A DNA stretch of 64,000 nt from Lumbricus rubellus (GCA_945859605.1 OX243812.1:1052501-1116500), one strand, 5' to 3'. Positions 1 through 12,689 are shown, numbered from the stretch's first letter. Notes: a model not told the origin generated them from the sequence alone. Made by a program: numbers and translations.

Positions 1-752
1 TTGTTTCAAACATTTCTTACACAAACTTTGTATTTGAGGAGCAGCTGAACTGCAGGGAGTTTGTGTGAAGTTGGGGTTTGGAGAAACACTTTCATTTTTG
101 ACGCACTTTGTAAGGTCACGTGGTTGGCCATAAATGTGCTTTTTTTAAAGTTTGGAATTGAGTTCATGTGTGAAAAGAAAACTTAATATAATGCAAATAT
201 TAAGATAATTAAAAACACAGAAAATCAGCTTGTCATTATTCAGTTTTTTATACCAGCTTGGCAAAAAGATTCAATGAGTTGCAGTGCACAATTTCAAATG
301 TGAACCGACATCTTATGATTACATTGGGCGTTGACGTTTTTTTCCAATTAATTTCATCCCACAATAAAAAGACAAAGTGAAGTATGTTCTACAGCTAATT
401 CACAAAAACGTAATGGTTAATTTCTCCACCGTTTTCTTCTCCTCCTCCTTCTGTGAGTTTCTCATCGCTTCTCTTATCCACAGACTTTGTTTTAATGTCA
501 TGTCCGATGGAAAGCAGCATTATCTGGCGACCACTTTCGCGTCGTCATCGGAATCTCATCGATCTGCGAGATCTATAGTAGGCGCCTGTAGGTCTGAGAC
601 GACGACGACGGAGGGAAGAGGGTTGGAAGGGGAGAAGAGAAAAGGGGGAGATAAGGACACAGCGGAGTGTGACGCTAGATGGAAAGACGGATTGAAGAGG
701 GATTATTGCATCGAATGCGGTAGACAGAGATTAGAATGATACTAAACGATTA
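1..752. other. no gene recognised
   Basis: AT-rich sequence at the left edge, followed by a GC-richer segment (about 500-735). A 120-codon open frame starts at 377, but it resembles no family I know and its composition shifts midway. No splice-bounded exon was recognised. Confidence 0.4.
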
Positions 753-876
753 GTAGTAGTGGTAGTGGTAGTGGTAGTAGTAGTAGTTGTAGTTGTAGTT
801 GTAGTGGTAGTGGTGGTGGTCGTGGTCGTGGTAGTGGTTGTAGTGGTAGTGGTAGTAGTGGTAGTGGTAGTGGTCG

Positions 877-938
<62 letters not shown>

Positions 939-943
939 GTAAG
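753..943 (+). repeat. GTAGTG/GTGGTA then GATGAT trinucleotide tract
   Basis: An interrupted GTA/GTG trinucleotide repeat passes directly into about 20 pure GAT/ATG triplets. Translation gives poly-valine then poly-methionine, which is a by-product of the repeat and not a protein. Confidence 0.95.
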
Positions 944-1434
944 CTAATTTAATCAGTGCACGACGATTGTCGTACAGAGATGCAGGTAGGCCAGCTGCAA
1001 ATTGCCGCGCGGCGTCTGGACAGGTGATTGTCTGGACAGCACGTGATGTCTAGACGAGCGTACGATGAATGTACAAGGAGGGAGTGGGAGTGAAGAAGGA
1101 GTGTTGTGTGTTGAGAGCCGTTGAGATAGGCTGTAATAGTTGTTGTTGAGTTGCGATAGAGTAGACTGATGAAGGTAGTAGTCGTGTAGTTGTTATGATA
1201 ACGCAAGTGTAGTCATTGTTGTGTTGTTGCTGATCGTTTTACTTTACATCGGATTTTGGAGTATAATAAGAAGATTTAAACACGTCGTCGTTGTTGGTTA
1301 TAAAACAGTAAAAGACTGTAGATTCTTTACCTAGCCATTTAGCTAATGAAACAGTTATCTAGGGATAGGCCTATGCTACCACGAACTTATACGAAGAAGC
1401 TTCCGAAGAGACTGATCACAAGGAGGATATCACA

Positions 1435-1514
<80 letters not shown>
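1435..1514 (+). repeat. ATG trinucleotide microsatellite
   Basis: About 26 uninterrupted ATG triplets. Unique sequence between this tract and 943 shows no supported gene. Confidence 0.95.
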
Positions 1515-1881
1515 AGTAATTTTGACGACAAGGCAATCAAAGTAACAGTCGGCCTTCGGTTGGGTACCCGTCTGTGTGAATCACGCAAATGCCCACGCCA
1601 TGCCCGTTGATTGCCTGCACTGGCTCTCCTGCGCCCTGTTACCTTGCAGACACCGTATAGACATGCATCCCTGACCCTGAATGACTTGGTCAACTGAGGT
1701 TTGATCCATCATACAAGTTTGCTGACATAGTTACGACGGCAAAAGACACGATGGCCAAACTCTGGTTCCATGGCGGGTAAGTCGATGTCTAGTCTGGGAC
1801 GCGACGGTGACCGACACTATGGCCACGTCTTATGTCACATACACATCTGGGAGTGGAAAGAGCAGCGGCCCCGCAAACACA

Positions 1882-4447
1882 ATTTCACCATCTCTCTACA
1901 GCGCACTGCTTTCTCCCTCTTGCTTTCTTCGAGACCATGGGACCGAAAAACAATTTCACCATCTCTCTACAGCGCACTGCTTTCTCCCTCTTGCTTTCTT
2001 CGAGACCATGGGACCGAAAAACAATTTCACCATCTCTCTCTACAGCGCACTGCTTTCTCCCTCTTGTTTTCTTCGAGACCATGGGACCGAAAAACAATTT
2101 CACCATCTCTCTACAGCGCACTGCTTTCTCCCTCTTGCTTTCTTCGAGACCATGGGACCGAAAAACAATTTCACCATCTCTCTCTACAGCGCACTGCTTT
2201 CTCCCTCTTGCTTTCTTCGAGACCATGGGACCGAAAAACAATTTCACCATCTCTCTACAGCGCACTGCTTTCTCCCTCTTGCTTTCTTCGAGACCATGGG
2301 ACCGAAAAACAATTTCACCATCTCTCTACAGCGCACTGCTTTCTCCCTCTTGCTTTCTTCGAGACCATGGGACCGAAAAACAATTTCACCATCTCTCTAC
2401 AGCGCACTGCTTTCTCCCTCTTGCTTTCTTCGAGACCATGGGACCGAAAAACAATTTCACCATCTCTCTACAGCGCACTGCTTTCTCCCTCTTGCTTTCT
2501 TCGAGACCATGGGCGATCGAAAAACAATTTCACCATCTCTCTACAGCGCACTGCTTTCTCCCTCTTGCTTTCTTCGAGACCATGGGACCGAAAAACAATT
2601 TCACCATCTCTCTACAGCGCACTGCTTTCTCCCTCTTGCTTTCTTCGAGACCATGGGACCGAAAAACAATTTCACCATCTCTCTACAGCGCACTGCTTTC
2701 TCCCTCTTGCTTTCTTCGAGACCATGGGACCGAAAAACAATTTCACCATCTCTCTACAGCGCACTGCTTTCTCCCTCTTGCTTTCTTCGAGACCATGGGA
2801 CCGAAAAACAATTTCACCATCTCTCTACAGCGCACTGCTTTCTCCCTCTTGCTTTCTTCGAGACCATGGGACCGAAAAACAATTTCACCATCTCTCTACA
2901 GCGCACTGCTTTCTCCCTCTTGCTTTCTTCGAGACCATGGGACCGAAAAACAATTTCACCATCTCTCTACAGCGCACTGCTTTCTCCCTCTTGCTTTCTT
3001 CGAGACCATGGGACCGAAAAACAATTTCACCATCTCTCTACAGCGCACTGCTTTCTCCCTCTTGCTTTCTTCGAGACCATGGGACCGAAAAACAATTTCA
3101 CCATCTCTCTACAGCGCACTGCTTTCTCCCTCTTGCTTTCTTCGAGACCATGGGACCGAAAAACAATTTCACCATCTCTCTACAGCGCACTGCTTTCTCC
3201 CTCTTGCTTTCTTCGAGACCATGGGACCGAAAAACAATTTCACCATCTCTCTACAGCGCACTGCTTTCTCCCTCTTGCTTTCTTCGAGACCATGGGACCG
3301 AAAAACAATTTCACCATCTCTCTACAGCGCACTGCTTTCTCCCTCTTGCTTTCTTCGAGACCATGGGACCGAAAAACAATTTCACCATCTCTCTACAGCG
3401 CACTGCTTTCTCCCTCTTGCTTTCTTCGAGACCATGGGACCGAAAAACAATTTCACCATCTCTCTACAGCGCACTGCTTTCTCCCTCTTGCTTTCTTCGA
3501 GACCATGGGCGATCGAAAAACAATTTCACCATCTCTCTACAGCGCACTGCTTTCTCCCTCTTGCTTTCTTCGAGACCATGGGACCGAAAAACAATTTCAC
3601 CATCTCTCTACAGCGCACTGCTTTCTCCCTCTTGCTTTCTTCGAGACCATGGGACCGAAAAACAATTTCACCATCTCTCTACAGCGCACTGCTTTCTCCC
3701 TCTTGCTTTCTTCGAGACCATGGGACCGAAAAACAATTTCACCATCTCTCTACAGCGCACTGCTTTCTCCCTCTTGCTTTCTTCGAGACCATGGGACCGA
3801 AAAACAATTTCACCATCTCTCTACAGCGCACTGCTTTCTCCCTCTTGCTTTCTTCGAGACCATGGGACCGAAAAACAATTTCACCATCTCTCTACAGCGC
3901 ACTGCTTTCTCCCTCTTGCTTTCTTCGAGACCATGGGCGATCGAAAAACAATTTCACCATCTCTCTACAGCGCACTGCTTTCTCCCTCTTGCTTTCTTCG
4001 AGACCATGGGACCGAAAAACAATTTCACCATCTCTCTACAGCGCACTGCTTTCTCCCTCTTGCTTTCTTCGAGACCATGGGACCGAAAAACAATTTCACC
4101 ATCTCTCTACAGCGCACTGCTTTCTCCCTCTTGCTTTCTTCGAGACCATGGGACCGAAAAACAATTTCACCATCTCTCTACAGCGCACTGCTTTCTCCCT
4201 CTTGCTTTCTTCGAGACCATGGGACCGAAAAACAATTTCACCATCTCTCTACAGCGCACTGCTTTCTCCCTCTTGCTTTCTTCGAGACCATGGGACCGAA
4301 AAACAATTTCACCATCTCTCTACAGCGCACTGCTTTCTCCCTCTTGCTTTCTTCGAGACCATGGGACCGAAAAACAATTTCACCATCTCTCTACAGCGCA
4401 CTGCTTTCTCCCTCTTGCTTTCTTCGAGACCATGGGCGATCGAAAAA
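1882..4447 (+). repeat. 71-bp minisatellite, about 36 copies
   Basis: Near-identical 71-bp units; each contains GAGACCATGGG followed by ACCGAAAAACAATTTCACC. The spacing was measured between the GAGACCATGG words at 1931 and 2002. Two early units are 73 bp because of one extra CT. A variant junction, GGGCGATCG instead of GGGACCG, recurs at 2511, 3507, 3935 and 4434. Because 71 is not a multiple of 3 and the unit lacks stops, all three forward frames stay open for 870-955 codons. These frames are artefacts. Confidence 0.97.
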
Positions 4448-5084
4448 CAGTGAATGCCAATAATTTATTTCTGTTCGACGTCGCAGATGAACTGAGTGCA
4501 TATGGTCATGCGGAATTCAAGAGAAACCACCTTTCTTTAACAACTTATCTCCTTGACAATAATAATTATTATAGGGTATACAACGTTTTTAACGAGGTAC
4601 TATCCCCAAGCAAGACAATGACGACATTGCGTAGGTTTATCTATACAGACATTATAATTATCAGCAGCCAGTAATATTTATTGTCCATGGGGTAGTGGTA
4701 CACCCTTTAATTATGTTGTCTACCTAGGAGCATTATATTATTAAAAGAAAGAAAAAAAATATTTAAAACACTTTTTATTGTATTACAAAAGATCTATAAT
4801 TGAGTCACTCTTTACGTGAATAGCATCCTTTTGTTTAGTTAATTAACAACGCTGTATTATTACGTTGCGCCAGCTCAACATTATCTCTCGCTATCTCACT
4901 TCTTATGCTACCACTACCCTTATCCATTCATTTGTTGCCCCCCTCCCCTATGACTGCTGCTGCGCTCTCAATGTGACACCATTTAATTCAGTAATGTCTC
5001 AGCTGCTCTCTCCTGTGTCGCTGCTCTCTCCGCTCAGCTGCACAGCGAAGCTTACTGTTCCCCGCTCACGGACTGCAGTCATGC
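4448..5084. other. AT-rich sequence, no gene recognised
   Basis: Sequence after the 71-bp array is AT-rich and carries nothing identifiable until the LINE tail that begins near 5085. Confidence 0.4.
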
Positions 5085-5320
5085 AGTGCCGTGCTTTCTC
5101 CGTGGCTGGCCCCAGCTGCGACCTGGAATGAACTCCCTGTTGTCCTTCGTCAAATACCTATAAATTAGGCTAGTCTTTATGCCTCATTTTTCTCTTTTTA
5201 AGACTGCCTTATTCGACCGGGGTTGGACTGGGAGCGCTCCTGTCTCCTGAGTAGTTACCTTGAAGTTGAATGAGAGCTATATCAAATTGATAGTAAATAA
5301 ATAAATAAATAAAAATATAA
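5085..5320 (+). mobile_element. LINE 3' end (family shared with 23232-23440)
   Basis: Contains the degenerate C-terminal reverse-transcriptase signature (short stretches such as WNELPVVLRQIP in translation), then a tail with GGGAGCGCTCC and CTGAGTAG, and ends in AAATAAATAAATAAATAAA. A clearly related copy lies on the minus strand at 23232-23440. Severely 5'-truncated, non-coding relic. Confidence 0.75.
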
Positions 5321-5688
5321 ATAAATAATGTTACAATGTGATTAGTGCTCATTGTTTATCAGCATGGACTAAGCGACAACCAGAAAATCATCGCGCCCTA
5401 CGTCTACATTAACTTATAGAGAAACAATTATACTTAAAAGAGGTGTTTAATCATTTCAGACACTTTTCGATGTTCCTATTACTTTGTTTGGTCAGTAGGC
5501 TACACGAAGACCTACGCCTACAAATCTACATCTTTCAGCCTCATTTTCAGATTCCTGCATCAATTATTCGTTTAAGTTGGTGACGATGCTATTTTCAAGT
5601 AGTTGTCTTGTCTTTTCGTCAACCATTCTCGATCCGAGGGTTGGTCGCTTCATGAACAAGTTTTCTCCATTTCCTTCTGTCTCTTATC

Positions 5689-6905
5689 CATAGGCGGAGA
5701 CCTGGTCCGAACTTTGGGGGGGACGGACGAGCGGCAGAAACATTGTGACGATTTAAAAACAAATTTGACCATTAAAAAAGGTGTCTTCAGAAATTTCGAT
5801 AGACCTAAAAAAAGGTTTATTCAGTACCTTTTATGACAAAAAAGGTGTCTATAGAAATATTGATAATTAACAAAAGTCCAGAAATTATGACGACTAAAAA
5901 CAAGGTGTATAGAAATTTGGACACTAAAAATAGGTGAAAAGGTGTCGCCAGATATTGTGACAACTAAAAAAAGGTGTTTTCAGTAATTTTGAGAGACTTA
6001 AAAAAGGTTTATTCAGAAATATTAATGACTAAAAAGGTGTCTTTAGAAATACTGATGGTTAAAAAAGTCCAGAAATTTTGACGAATAAAACAAGGTGTAT
6101 AAAAATTTTGACGACTAAAAAGGGTGTTTTCAGAAATTTTTGCGAATAAAATAAGATGTATAGAAATTTTGACAACTAAAAAAAGGTGTCTTCAGAAATT
6201 TGGACAACTAAAAAAGGTGAAAAAGTTTCAAGAAATTGTTACAACTAAAAAACAGTGTTTTCAGAAATTTGGACGACTACAATATGGTCGTCAGAAATTT
6301 TACGCCGAAGAAACACCCCCTAAATCAAATCCTGGCCTTGTGAGGGACGATCAAGATGGGAAGGATCTGATGGAATTTAGTGAGCGAATCGAAAATGAGA
6401 TGGTTTCAATGATTATAATATTAATTGGTTGTGATTTAATTATAGATTTGATTTAAACTGATCTTATCTTGTAGAATCTACATTAGTTAAGTTAAAATTA
6501 AACTCAATTCATGATTAGAGGTTTGTTCGAAGATTTGTTCAATGTTTTGTAATAATTTGATGGTTAAAATTAAATTATTTTAATTCTGAAGTTTACTTCA
6601 TTTATATAGCATCATAGAGACAGACTTTAAAAGTGTCCAAGGAAGGTGTTTTCAAAAAAGGACTAAGTATTAATACCGGTTTCTATTATGGCTTCGCTCT
6701 TATTGCGTTGAAGAGTTTTTTTTAGTAATTTGTTCAAAATCTCTTATTCTAACATTGTAACGTCGTCAGTCGTCTGCAGTGTATTCATCAAGTGTCCAGG
6801 TCCCGACACGTAACATTTGGGGGGGACAGATACATGGGCCGTCCCCCCCACCACATTCATTGGGGGGGACCGTCCCCCCCTGTCCCCCCTAGGTCTCCGC
6901 CCATG
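5689..6905. mobile_element. non-autonomous hAT-type DNA transposon, 1217 bp
   Basis: Terminal inverted repeats CATAGGCGGAGACCT (left) and, in reverse complement, CATGGGCGGAGACCT (right). These are flanked by the 8-bp direct repeat CTCTTATC at 5681-5688 and 6906-6913, the target duplication length of hAT elements. The interior has degenerate 35-40 bp repeats built on 'AAAAAAGGTGT..CAGAAATTTTGAC' and G-runs near 6820-6890, and encodes no transposase. A related left terminus without a recognised right end lies at 39478. Confidence 0.85.
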
Positions 6906-7277
6906 CTCTTATCTCCATCAAAGTCCGATCGAAAGATGTTCCCATCCAGTCTCCGATGTTGACAACCCATCCCATCCACGGCCTTCCTTGTGCTCTTGCT
7001 CCGGGTACATTTCCCTGTATGATATATTTTTTGTCCATGATGCTTTTTGGGAAAATAAGGTGGTATGTTCCCTCGTCTTTCCACCTCGCAGTGAGCGATC
7101 TTGTGACCTAACACTCCGATCGTATCTTTTTGCGCGACAGTCGTTGTCGCTTCTGGAGCCGTCTTCCGCCTGTCCCGCAATACAAGGCCCGCATAACCTT
7201 GTATTGCCCAGGCCTTTGCCGCCCACGTTAGCCAACTGTTCAGGGTTCCTGCAGAGCCTGTCCACCTTGCGTAGCGC

Positions 7278-7609
7278 CAGGGGCGGATCCAGGGGGAAAA
7301 ATCCGGCCATGGCCCCCCATCTAGAAACGCCGATGTATCGTGGCCCCCCCCCCTAATTCGGTTTCAGCAAGCTTATAATTTTGTATACTTCCAAGGATTT
7401 GAAGCTAATGACTAAAAAAAGGTCATCAACTTTTTGGGCGGATGAAATGGTATAAATTTCCCCGAAAATTTGGCGGGATGACTGAAAAAAGGTCATCAAC
7501 TTTTTGGGCGGATACGAAAGAAAATTTTTCCAGACCCAAGGCCAAGAATTTTTTCATACCCAAGACCAAGAATCCCCCCCCCCGTCCAAAGTTTCTGTGT
7601 CCGCCCTTG
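7278..7609. mobile_element. hAT-type MITE, 332 bp
   Basis: Begins CAGGGGCGGATCC and ends TCCGCCCTTG, giving imperfect terminal inverted repeats CA(G/A)GGGCGGA. The exact 8-bp duplication CGTAGCGC lies on both sides (7270-7277 and 7610-7617). The interior carries a duplicated block, 'ACTGAAAAAAGGTCATCAACTTTTTGGGCGGAT'-like at about 7410 and 7480. No coding capacity. It sits in the same LINE relic as the element at 5689-6905. Confidence 0.88.
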
Positions 7610-7790
7610 CGTAGCGCCCTGGGTGGTATAGTTCAGCATAACCTACACATAGGAAGCTCTGTCTAGTAATATATATGGGGTCGTTGGCCTCCCCTGATGG
7701 CATAGCCTCTGCAGGCAATCCCCTACTGAGTTGTTGTCACCTCCCCTCACCGCATTGAGGTGTGGGTCGAACTTGAGGGGGGGGGGGTTA

Positions 7791-8470
7791 AGTAGCTATG
7801 TTTTTTCCAATAGACAATAATTATTATTGTTGAAATTAAATGCTCCTTCTTACGGAAATTGTGAGCCCTGTCTCTAAGGTTATATAGGCCTAATGAATCT
7901 CGCTGCAGTGGGAAGAGGTTACGGAGCACATGAAGTTCGTTTCCATGAATAGCTTTGAAAAGAACTTTGTCAGCCTCTTGCGCTAAAGTTTCAACCGTTG
8001 TTGCATATTACGTCTACATGTATAAATTATTGCTATTAAAAATCGTGAATTGCGATGATTTTATCAATTCTCAAACACAGTCACAGTTTTAAATAACGAT
8101 TACGGTTTACAATTACAGCGAATACAATGTCGATTGCCACAGATAATTATTTATGCCCACAGACAATGACCGTATTATCATTGGGCACAGTAGGCCTACC
8201 GGGTATAATATTATTATTTACAAGAATACAATACAGCTTACATCATCCGGTGTGATTGTCCCTTTTTCAATACACGAGGGGATTACGTTCGCCGGAATTG
8301 GATCAGCTGGAAGGAAGTCCAGATCGTTGGAAGGCGTTTCCCTCTTTCCCCCGCTCCCTCCCCCACCTCCCACTCCACCACCCACTCACCCCACATCCAC
8401 TCACCCACCCCACATCCACTCGCCATACGGAGATAAGAGACACGAAACGCGTTGCTAAGAATAGAACGAC
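7791..8470. other. no gene recognised
   Basis: AT-rich sequence, then a C-rich CACCCAC stretch (about 8340-8425). Several short frames overlap on both strands and none resembles a known protein. Confidence 0.4.
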
Positions 8471-8476
8471 AGCGGT

Positions 8477-8532
8477 TGACGTCACGAGAGCCACGATTAA
8501 TTACGTCAGATGGATGAGCGGCGGTGACGTCA
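8477..8532 (+). promoter_or_regulatory. pair of perfect CRE palindromes
   Basis: Two exact TGACGTCA sites (8477-8484 and 8525-8532), with a partial TACGTCA between them (8512-8518). TGACGTCA is the consensus CREB/ATF binding palindrome. Clustering within 56 bp suggests a promoter or enhancer, but no transcript start or adjacent exon was recognised. Confidence 0.4.
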
Positions 8533-10520
8533 TTTATGATGCGCACGATGTGTAGTCGACACAGCTAATGGCGGGAAGAGAAGGAGGTCAATGCGTGCAT
8601 CGATCTCTGCATTTCGTCAGAGGTCAGACGGTGTAGTCGGTCAGGATGTCGGTCATCATAGAGTGGACACCACTGGACACTATACTGGACACTGTGAATG
8701 ACCATTCGGTCAGTAGTATCACGTTGTCAATGTTATGGCGATATCAGACACGGTGATTTACGGATTATCATTCACGCAATAATAATAATTATTCTTCTCG
8801 TTAAAGTCAGTGTTATTTCAGTTCATGTTTATCGATTAGATCTATATTTTCTCAACCAGTCACATTATTTTTCGTATATTTTTAGTTTCAGTTACAGTTA
8901 ACTGCTGTCTGATTTTTCAGTTTCAGTTAAAGGTTTTTGTTTCTTTTCTAGTCCTACTCTTGTGAGCTCCATTCCTCGGTGTTCAATATTAATTAGCAAC
9001 GAGTTTCGTGTTGTTTCTTGCTCTAACGAACACCGCATTATAATTTCGTGTCTCTTATTAACTCAATGTCGTCTTGCATTACAACAATAATATTAATTAA
9101 CAGCGTAATACATCGGCGATAACAGCACCGTCGCGTATTATAACCAGCAGCAAACACGATATATACCCGTGGGATGAGGTGGTGGTGTATCGGTTCGCTA
9201 TCGGGGGCTCGCCCTGCTTTACGTTCTGGCGTGAAGTGACCTCGTAATGGCTGCTAAAGGGCGTCTACCGATCAACGTTCGTCTGGTCTGTGGGTGATAA
9301 GCCTTGCATCGCTCGGTTTGTACATTACGAGAAACGAATGAGAATTGGAACTGCGGTTGTTCGACTTCTTCTCTCGTTTGAAGTGATTTCTTTCCGATTT
9401 CTATTCGTCGATCATCGACCATTTTAGCGCTGATGATGATGATCCGTCCTTTCGAAGCCACGCACGTCGTAATGCCGAGGAGGAAGTCGATTGATACAAT
9501 GCTCCAGCGTTGGTCGTCGTTGGAAAAAGATTCCGCTCCAAATAGGAAGCGGAGGAGCTAGAAAGGGAATTGCTGAACGACGAAAGGTTTATGCTCGAGA
9601 ATAAATATTCGTGTTGGATGGAATATTAAGGTGGTTTGTCGAAAACACAGTTTTCTGTTTGCTCGATTTAGATTTTGTATTAATAGTGCTTTGTATTATT
9701 TTCATCATAGTTGTAAAAAACTTTTTTCGTTTTTTATTATATCCCCCAAAACGTAGTTTTTCCGTTTTTTTATTTTTCCCATCGTTTTTTTTATCGTTTT
9801 TTCTTTTTTTCTTTGACTCTATTTATTCATTTACTTTTTGTTATCATTTCCTTAATTTTAATTTTTTTCAAGACATTCCTTATGTTTTCCGCCAACTCTC
9901 AAGGATTCAGCTAAATAAAGTCATTATTTCATCGTTTAACATCATCATTTAAGTCTAAGAGATACTGAGATAGCCTGCGTGTAGTAGGTTCCTAATCAAA
10001 GTTTCAAGGTTAAAATGCGGTTCTAGATGTAGCAAAGTCAAATTATTTTCCGTTTCCGTTTTTCATGGGTTTTTGTCTTTTTTATTTTTCGAAAAAACCG
10101 ACGTTTTCCCCGTTTTTTATTCCGTTTCCATCGTTTTTTACATCTATGATTTTCATATCGAAGCACACGGCTCATGAGACAGCTTCTCAAAATGTTGTTT
10201 TTATTGCTGAAATTTTTTTTACGAAAGTGCCAATCGTGACTTTTTTGGTGACTATAATATTGTTTCCAATTTCAAAAATCCACATCTAGATTCTAAGAAT
10301 CTTGCTCTTCTTTCCTAAAATCTTGACTTCATGTAAGCATATACTATGCAGCATATGCATGAATGTAAGCATGTTTAATATAGCGTTTACATATACATGT
10401 ACATGTATGGAACATCTCCAATCTCTTAAACGAGTCTTTTTTAATCGCATCAGACAATGACGTCATCGGCCGATACGAATAGCCTACGTCATTTGTTCCA
10501 TTCTTTCTTTCACAATCCAT
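8533..10520. other. about 2 kb with no gene recognised
   Basis: Mostly AT-rich, including a T-rich block (about 9700-9860 and 10080-10150) with repeated TCGTTTTTT-like words. No exon or conserved protein was recognised on either strand. Confidence 0.4.
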
Positions 10521-10521
10521 G

Positions 10522-10522
<1 letters not shown>

Positions 10523-10570
<48 letters not shown>
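10523..10570 (+). repeat. CTG trinucleotide microsatellite
   Basis: About 16 pure CTG/GCT triplets. Confidence 0.95.
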
Positions 10571-10571
<1 letters not shown>

Positions 10572-10917
10572 CTAATCTCATCCAGTAGCAGAGAATGCAT
10601 TAGAAAACGACGAGCATCCCTGACTCCACAACTCCATCCCTGACTCCGCCTCCGTCCTTATCTGTGGCGGGCTGCTGCAGGCAAAATAGCGCAGCATGAA
10701 TGAATATCAATTGATGACCTATTTACATGACACTATGTTATGGAAGAAATAAAGATATATGTAATGTAACTAGTAAGATACTACTAAGATAATTATTGGA
10801 TACATAATTATGCATGAACATAATGCATGTGCGTAATTATACAAAAGATACCTGTTTATAAATGCCTGCATGTATCTATTATGCCAATAAACTTATGTAG
10901 GCTACGACATAATACTG

Positions 10918-10923
10918 TGTATA

Positions 10924-10989
<66 letters not shown>

Positions 10990-11005
10990 ACTGTGTGTGT
11001 GTGAC
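10918..11005 (+). repeat. (TA)n followed by (TG)n dinucleotide tracts
   Basis: About 24 TA dinucleotides with one interruption, then TG dinucleotides broken by ACTG. The short frames across it on both strands are repeat artefacts. Confidence 0.93.
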
Positions 11006-11226
11006 TGTGTGTGTTTGCGGGTGAATGCGTATGATACATGTATATGCATATGCATAATATTTTGCATACTATGGAACATGCATATGTAATGTGGCCAAAG
11101 GTCCCAGCCTTCACAACAAAAAGCGTCGCTATATAATTATATATAGATACCTGTTTTGTACGATTTCGAATATCTTAGCGCAACATAAATTCCCGCTTCT
11201 GACCCAATGTAGATTTTTCACCGCAG

Positions 11227-11294
11227 GAAGACGATGCTGGCGGATGCAGCGCCTGAGGCGTCTCCACGGACAGTGGACATTCACATCGGATGCG
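11227..11294 (+). CDS. possible internal or first exon of an unidentified gene
   Basis: A 68-bp GC-richer block lies between an acceptor-like pyrimidine stretch ending CACCGCAG and a strong donor, GTACGT, in AT-rich surroundings. The frame beginning at 11228 is open, contains an ATG at 11234 and ends in phase 1. No homology is recognised. It does not splice in frame to the diacylglycerol kinase start exon at 26458, because a stop follows the best upstream acceptor there. It could be a 5' untranslated exon, an exon of another gene, or chance. Confidence 0.22.
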
Positions 11295-11718
11295 GTACGT
11301 TTTTGTTTAGCTTTTGGTTTATATAATCCGTGCTTCAGTGCTGAGTTTCAGTTACACCTTCGTGCACAGATTGTGAATTGAATGCATCTTTCTCACTTAT
11401 GTTATATCTTAATTTGGCTTACTTAGATCAAACATATTATTGTAGACATTTTAATTTTTTTTAGTTGGGGCAAGATTTCTAATCTGTGTGTATATTCTAC
11501 CATTATTCTTATTAAAAAAAGAATTAAAATAGCTTGTTTAAATGCATCTGTAAATTACAGAGAATTAAAAGTGCCAATATATGGATAACTGGGTAGTTCT
11601 ACTACATTTCTAATATCTTTTGAAAATGTTTTTTTAATAGATTATGTGCAATAATTATCCTGATTTAAACTTAATTTGATTCCTTATAAAATCATAATTT
11701 AGCATTACAGTCTTAGTT

Positions 11719-11752
11719 AGTTGTTGTTGTTGTTGTTGTTGTTGTTGTTATA

Positions 11753-11797
<45 letters not shown>

Positions 11798-11800
11798 ATA

Positions 11801-11896
<96 letters not shown>
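11719..11896 (+). repeat. GTT trinucleotide microsatellite
   Basis: About 58 GTT triplets with two ATAATT interruptions (about 11750 and 11799). The poly-asparagine and poly-leucine frames are artefacts. The sequence on either side (11300-11718 and 11897-12280) shows nothing recognisable. Confidence 0.95.
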
Positions 11897-12284
11897 ATAT
11901 TCTTTGAAATTCACGAGACTTGATATTGCGAATTATTGTGGCCAGATCTTTCCTGAGTATATCCAAAACTATCCATGTCCGTTTCAACAGTTTCATGCAT
12001 TATTATTATTGCTTCCGTTTAAACTTAATATGTCGGCGTTTAATGCGTCATAGGCACAACTATAATAGTACCTGACGATGTAAATAGAAATAACACTGGA
12101 CGTAGAATTCTTCAGTTTCAATTAACTACAACGGATTTAAACCTGAATTAAAACGGTGGATGATCATATGCTTATATAGCATGAGTTGAATTCGTGTAAG
12201 GGTGTGTAAGCAATGAAGCCGATTCTTGTATAATATTTATGGTCGCAAATATAAGGCGTCTCAATATACATTTCATAATATAAG

Positions 12285-12395
12285 GCCGACTACTGCTACT
12301 GCTGCTGCTACTGCTGCTGCTACAGACACCGCTACTGCTACTGCCACTGCTACTCCTACTGCTACCACCACCACAACCACAACTACTACTACTGC
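12285..12395 (+). repeat. ACTGCT/ACC trinucleotide-rich stretch
   Basis: Impure repeats of CTACTG, GCTACTGCC and ACCACC, directly before the SINE at 12396. Confidence 0.8.
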
Positions 12396-12525
12396 ATGTT
12401 TGTGTGAGGGTATTTTCGGTGCCGGAAGGTTGCGGGTTCGAATCGACCTACGAATCAATATCCGCGTTGTAGTCGGGAGCACCTCTGAGTAGAATCTCGA
12501 AGGGGCGCCATAACAAGATTTAGTG
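12396..12525 (+). mobile_element. tRNA-derived SINE, plus strand
   Basis: Contains a pol III B-box-like GGTTCGAATCGAC (about 12437) within a tRNA-like 3' half, then GTAGTCGGGAGCACCTCTGAGTAG and a GGGGCGCC tail. The same body and tail order occurs on the minus strand at 62600-62822. Short copy; the A-box half is degraded. Confidence 0.6.
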
Positions 12526-12689
12526 TTCATACATACATAGGGTCTACAACACTATTCAAAAGGTCCCAGTGATCGCGGCATAAAACTTATTCCACCCAAT
12601 GCGGTAAACACGTTCGCGTTGAGCAGCGGATGTTTGGACGGGGTGGTCGTGTTGCTGATGCGGGCAATGGTTTGCGATGATGCTCAGGC

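Larger units (their letters stand above)
5596..7790 (-). mobile_element. LINE C-terminal relic, split by two hAT insertions
   Basis: Read on the minus strand and skipping the elements at 7278-7609 and 6905-5689, the sequence encodes the usual C-terminal end of an RTE/CR1-like LINE polyprotein. A GARAQGRPWMGW-type motif comes first; then, beyond the larger insertion, a DRRKWRKLVHEATNPR-like end and a stop. The frame is disrupted elsewhere, so this is a fossil. The two insertions make the pre-insertion LINE sequence readable to the base. Clade assignment is tentative. Confidence 0.6.

Noticed and set aside
1770..4674. Three overlapping forward frames of 870-955 codons
   Set aside because: They are the three frames of a stop-free 71-bp minisatellite; each merely cycles through the same peptide set and has no domain or splice context.
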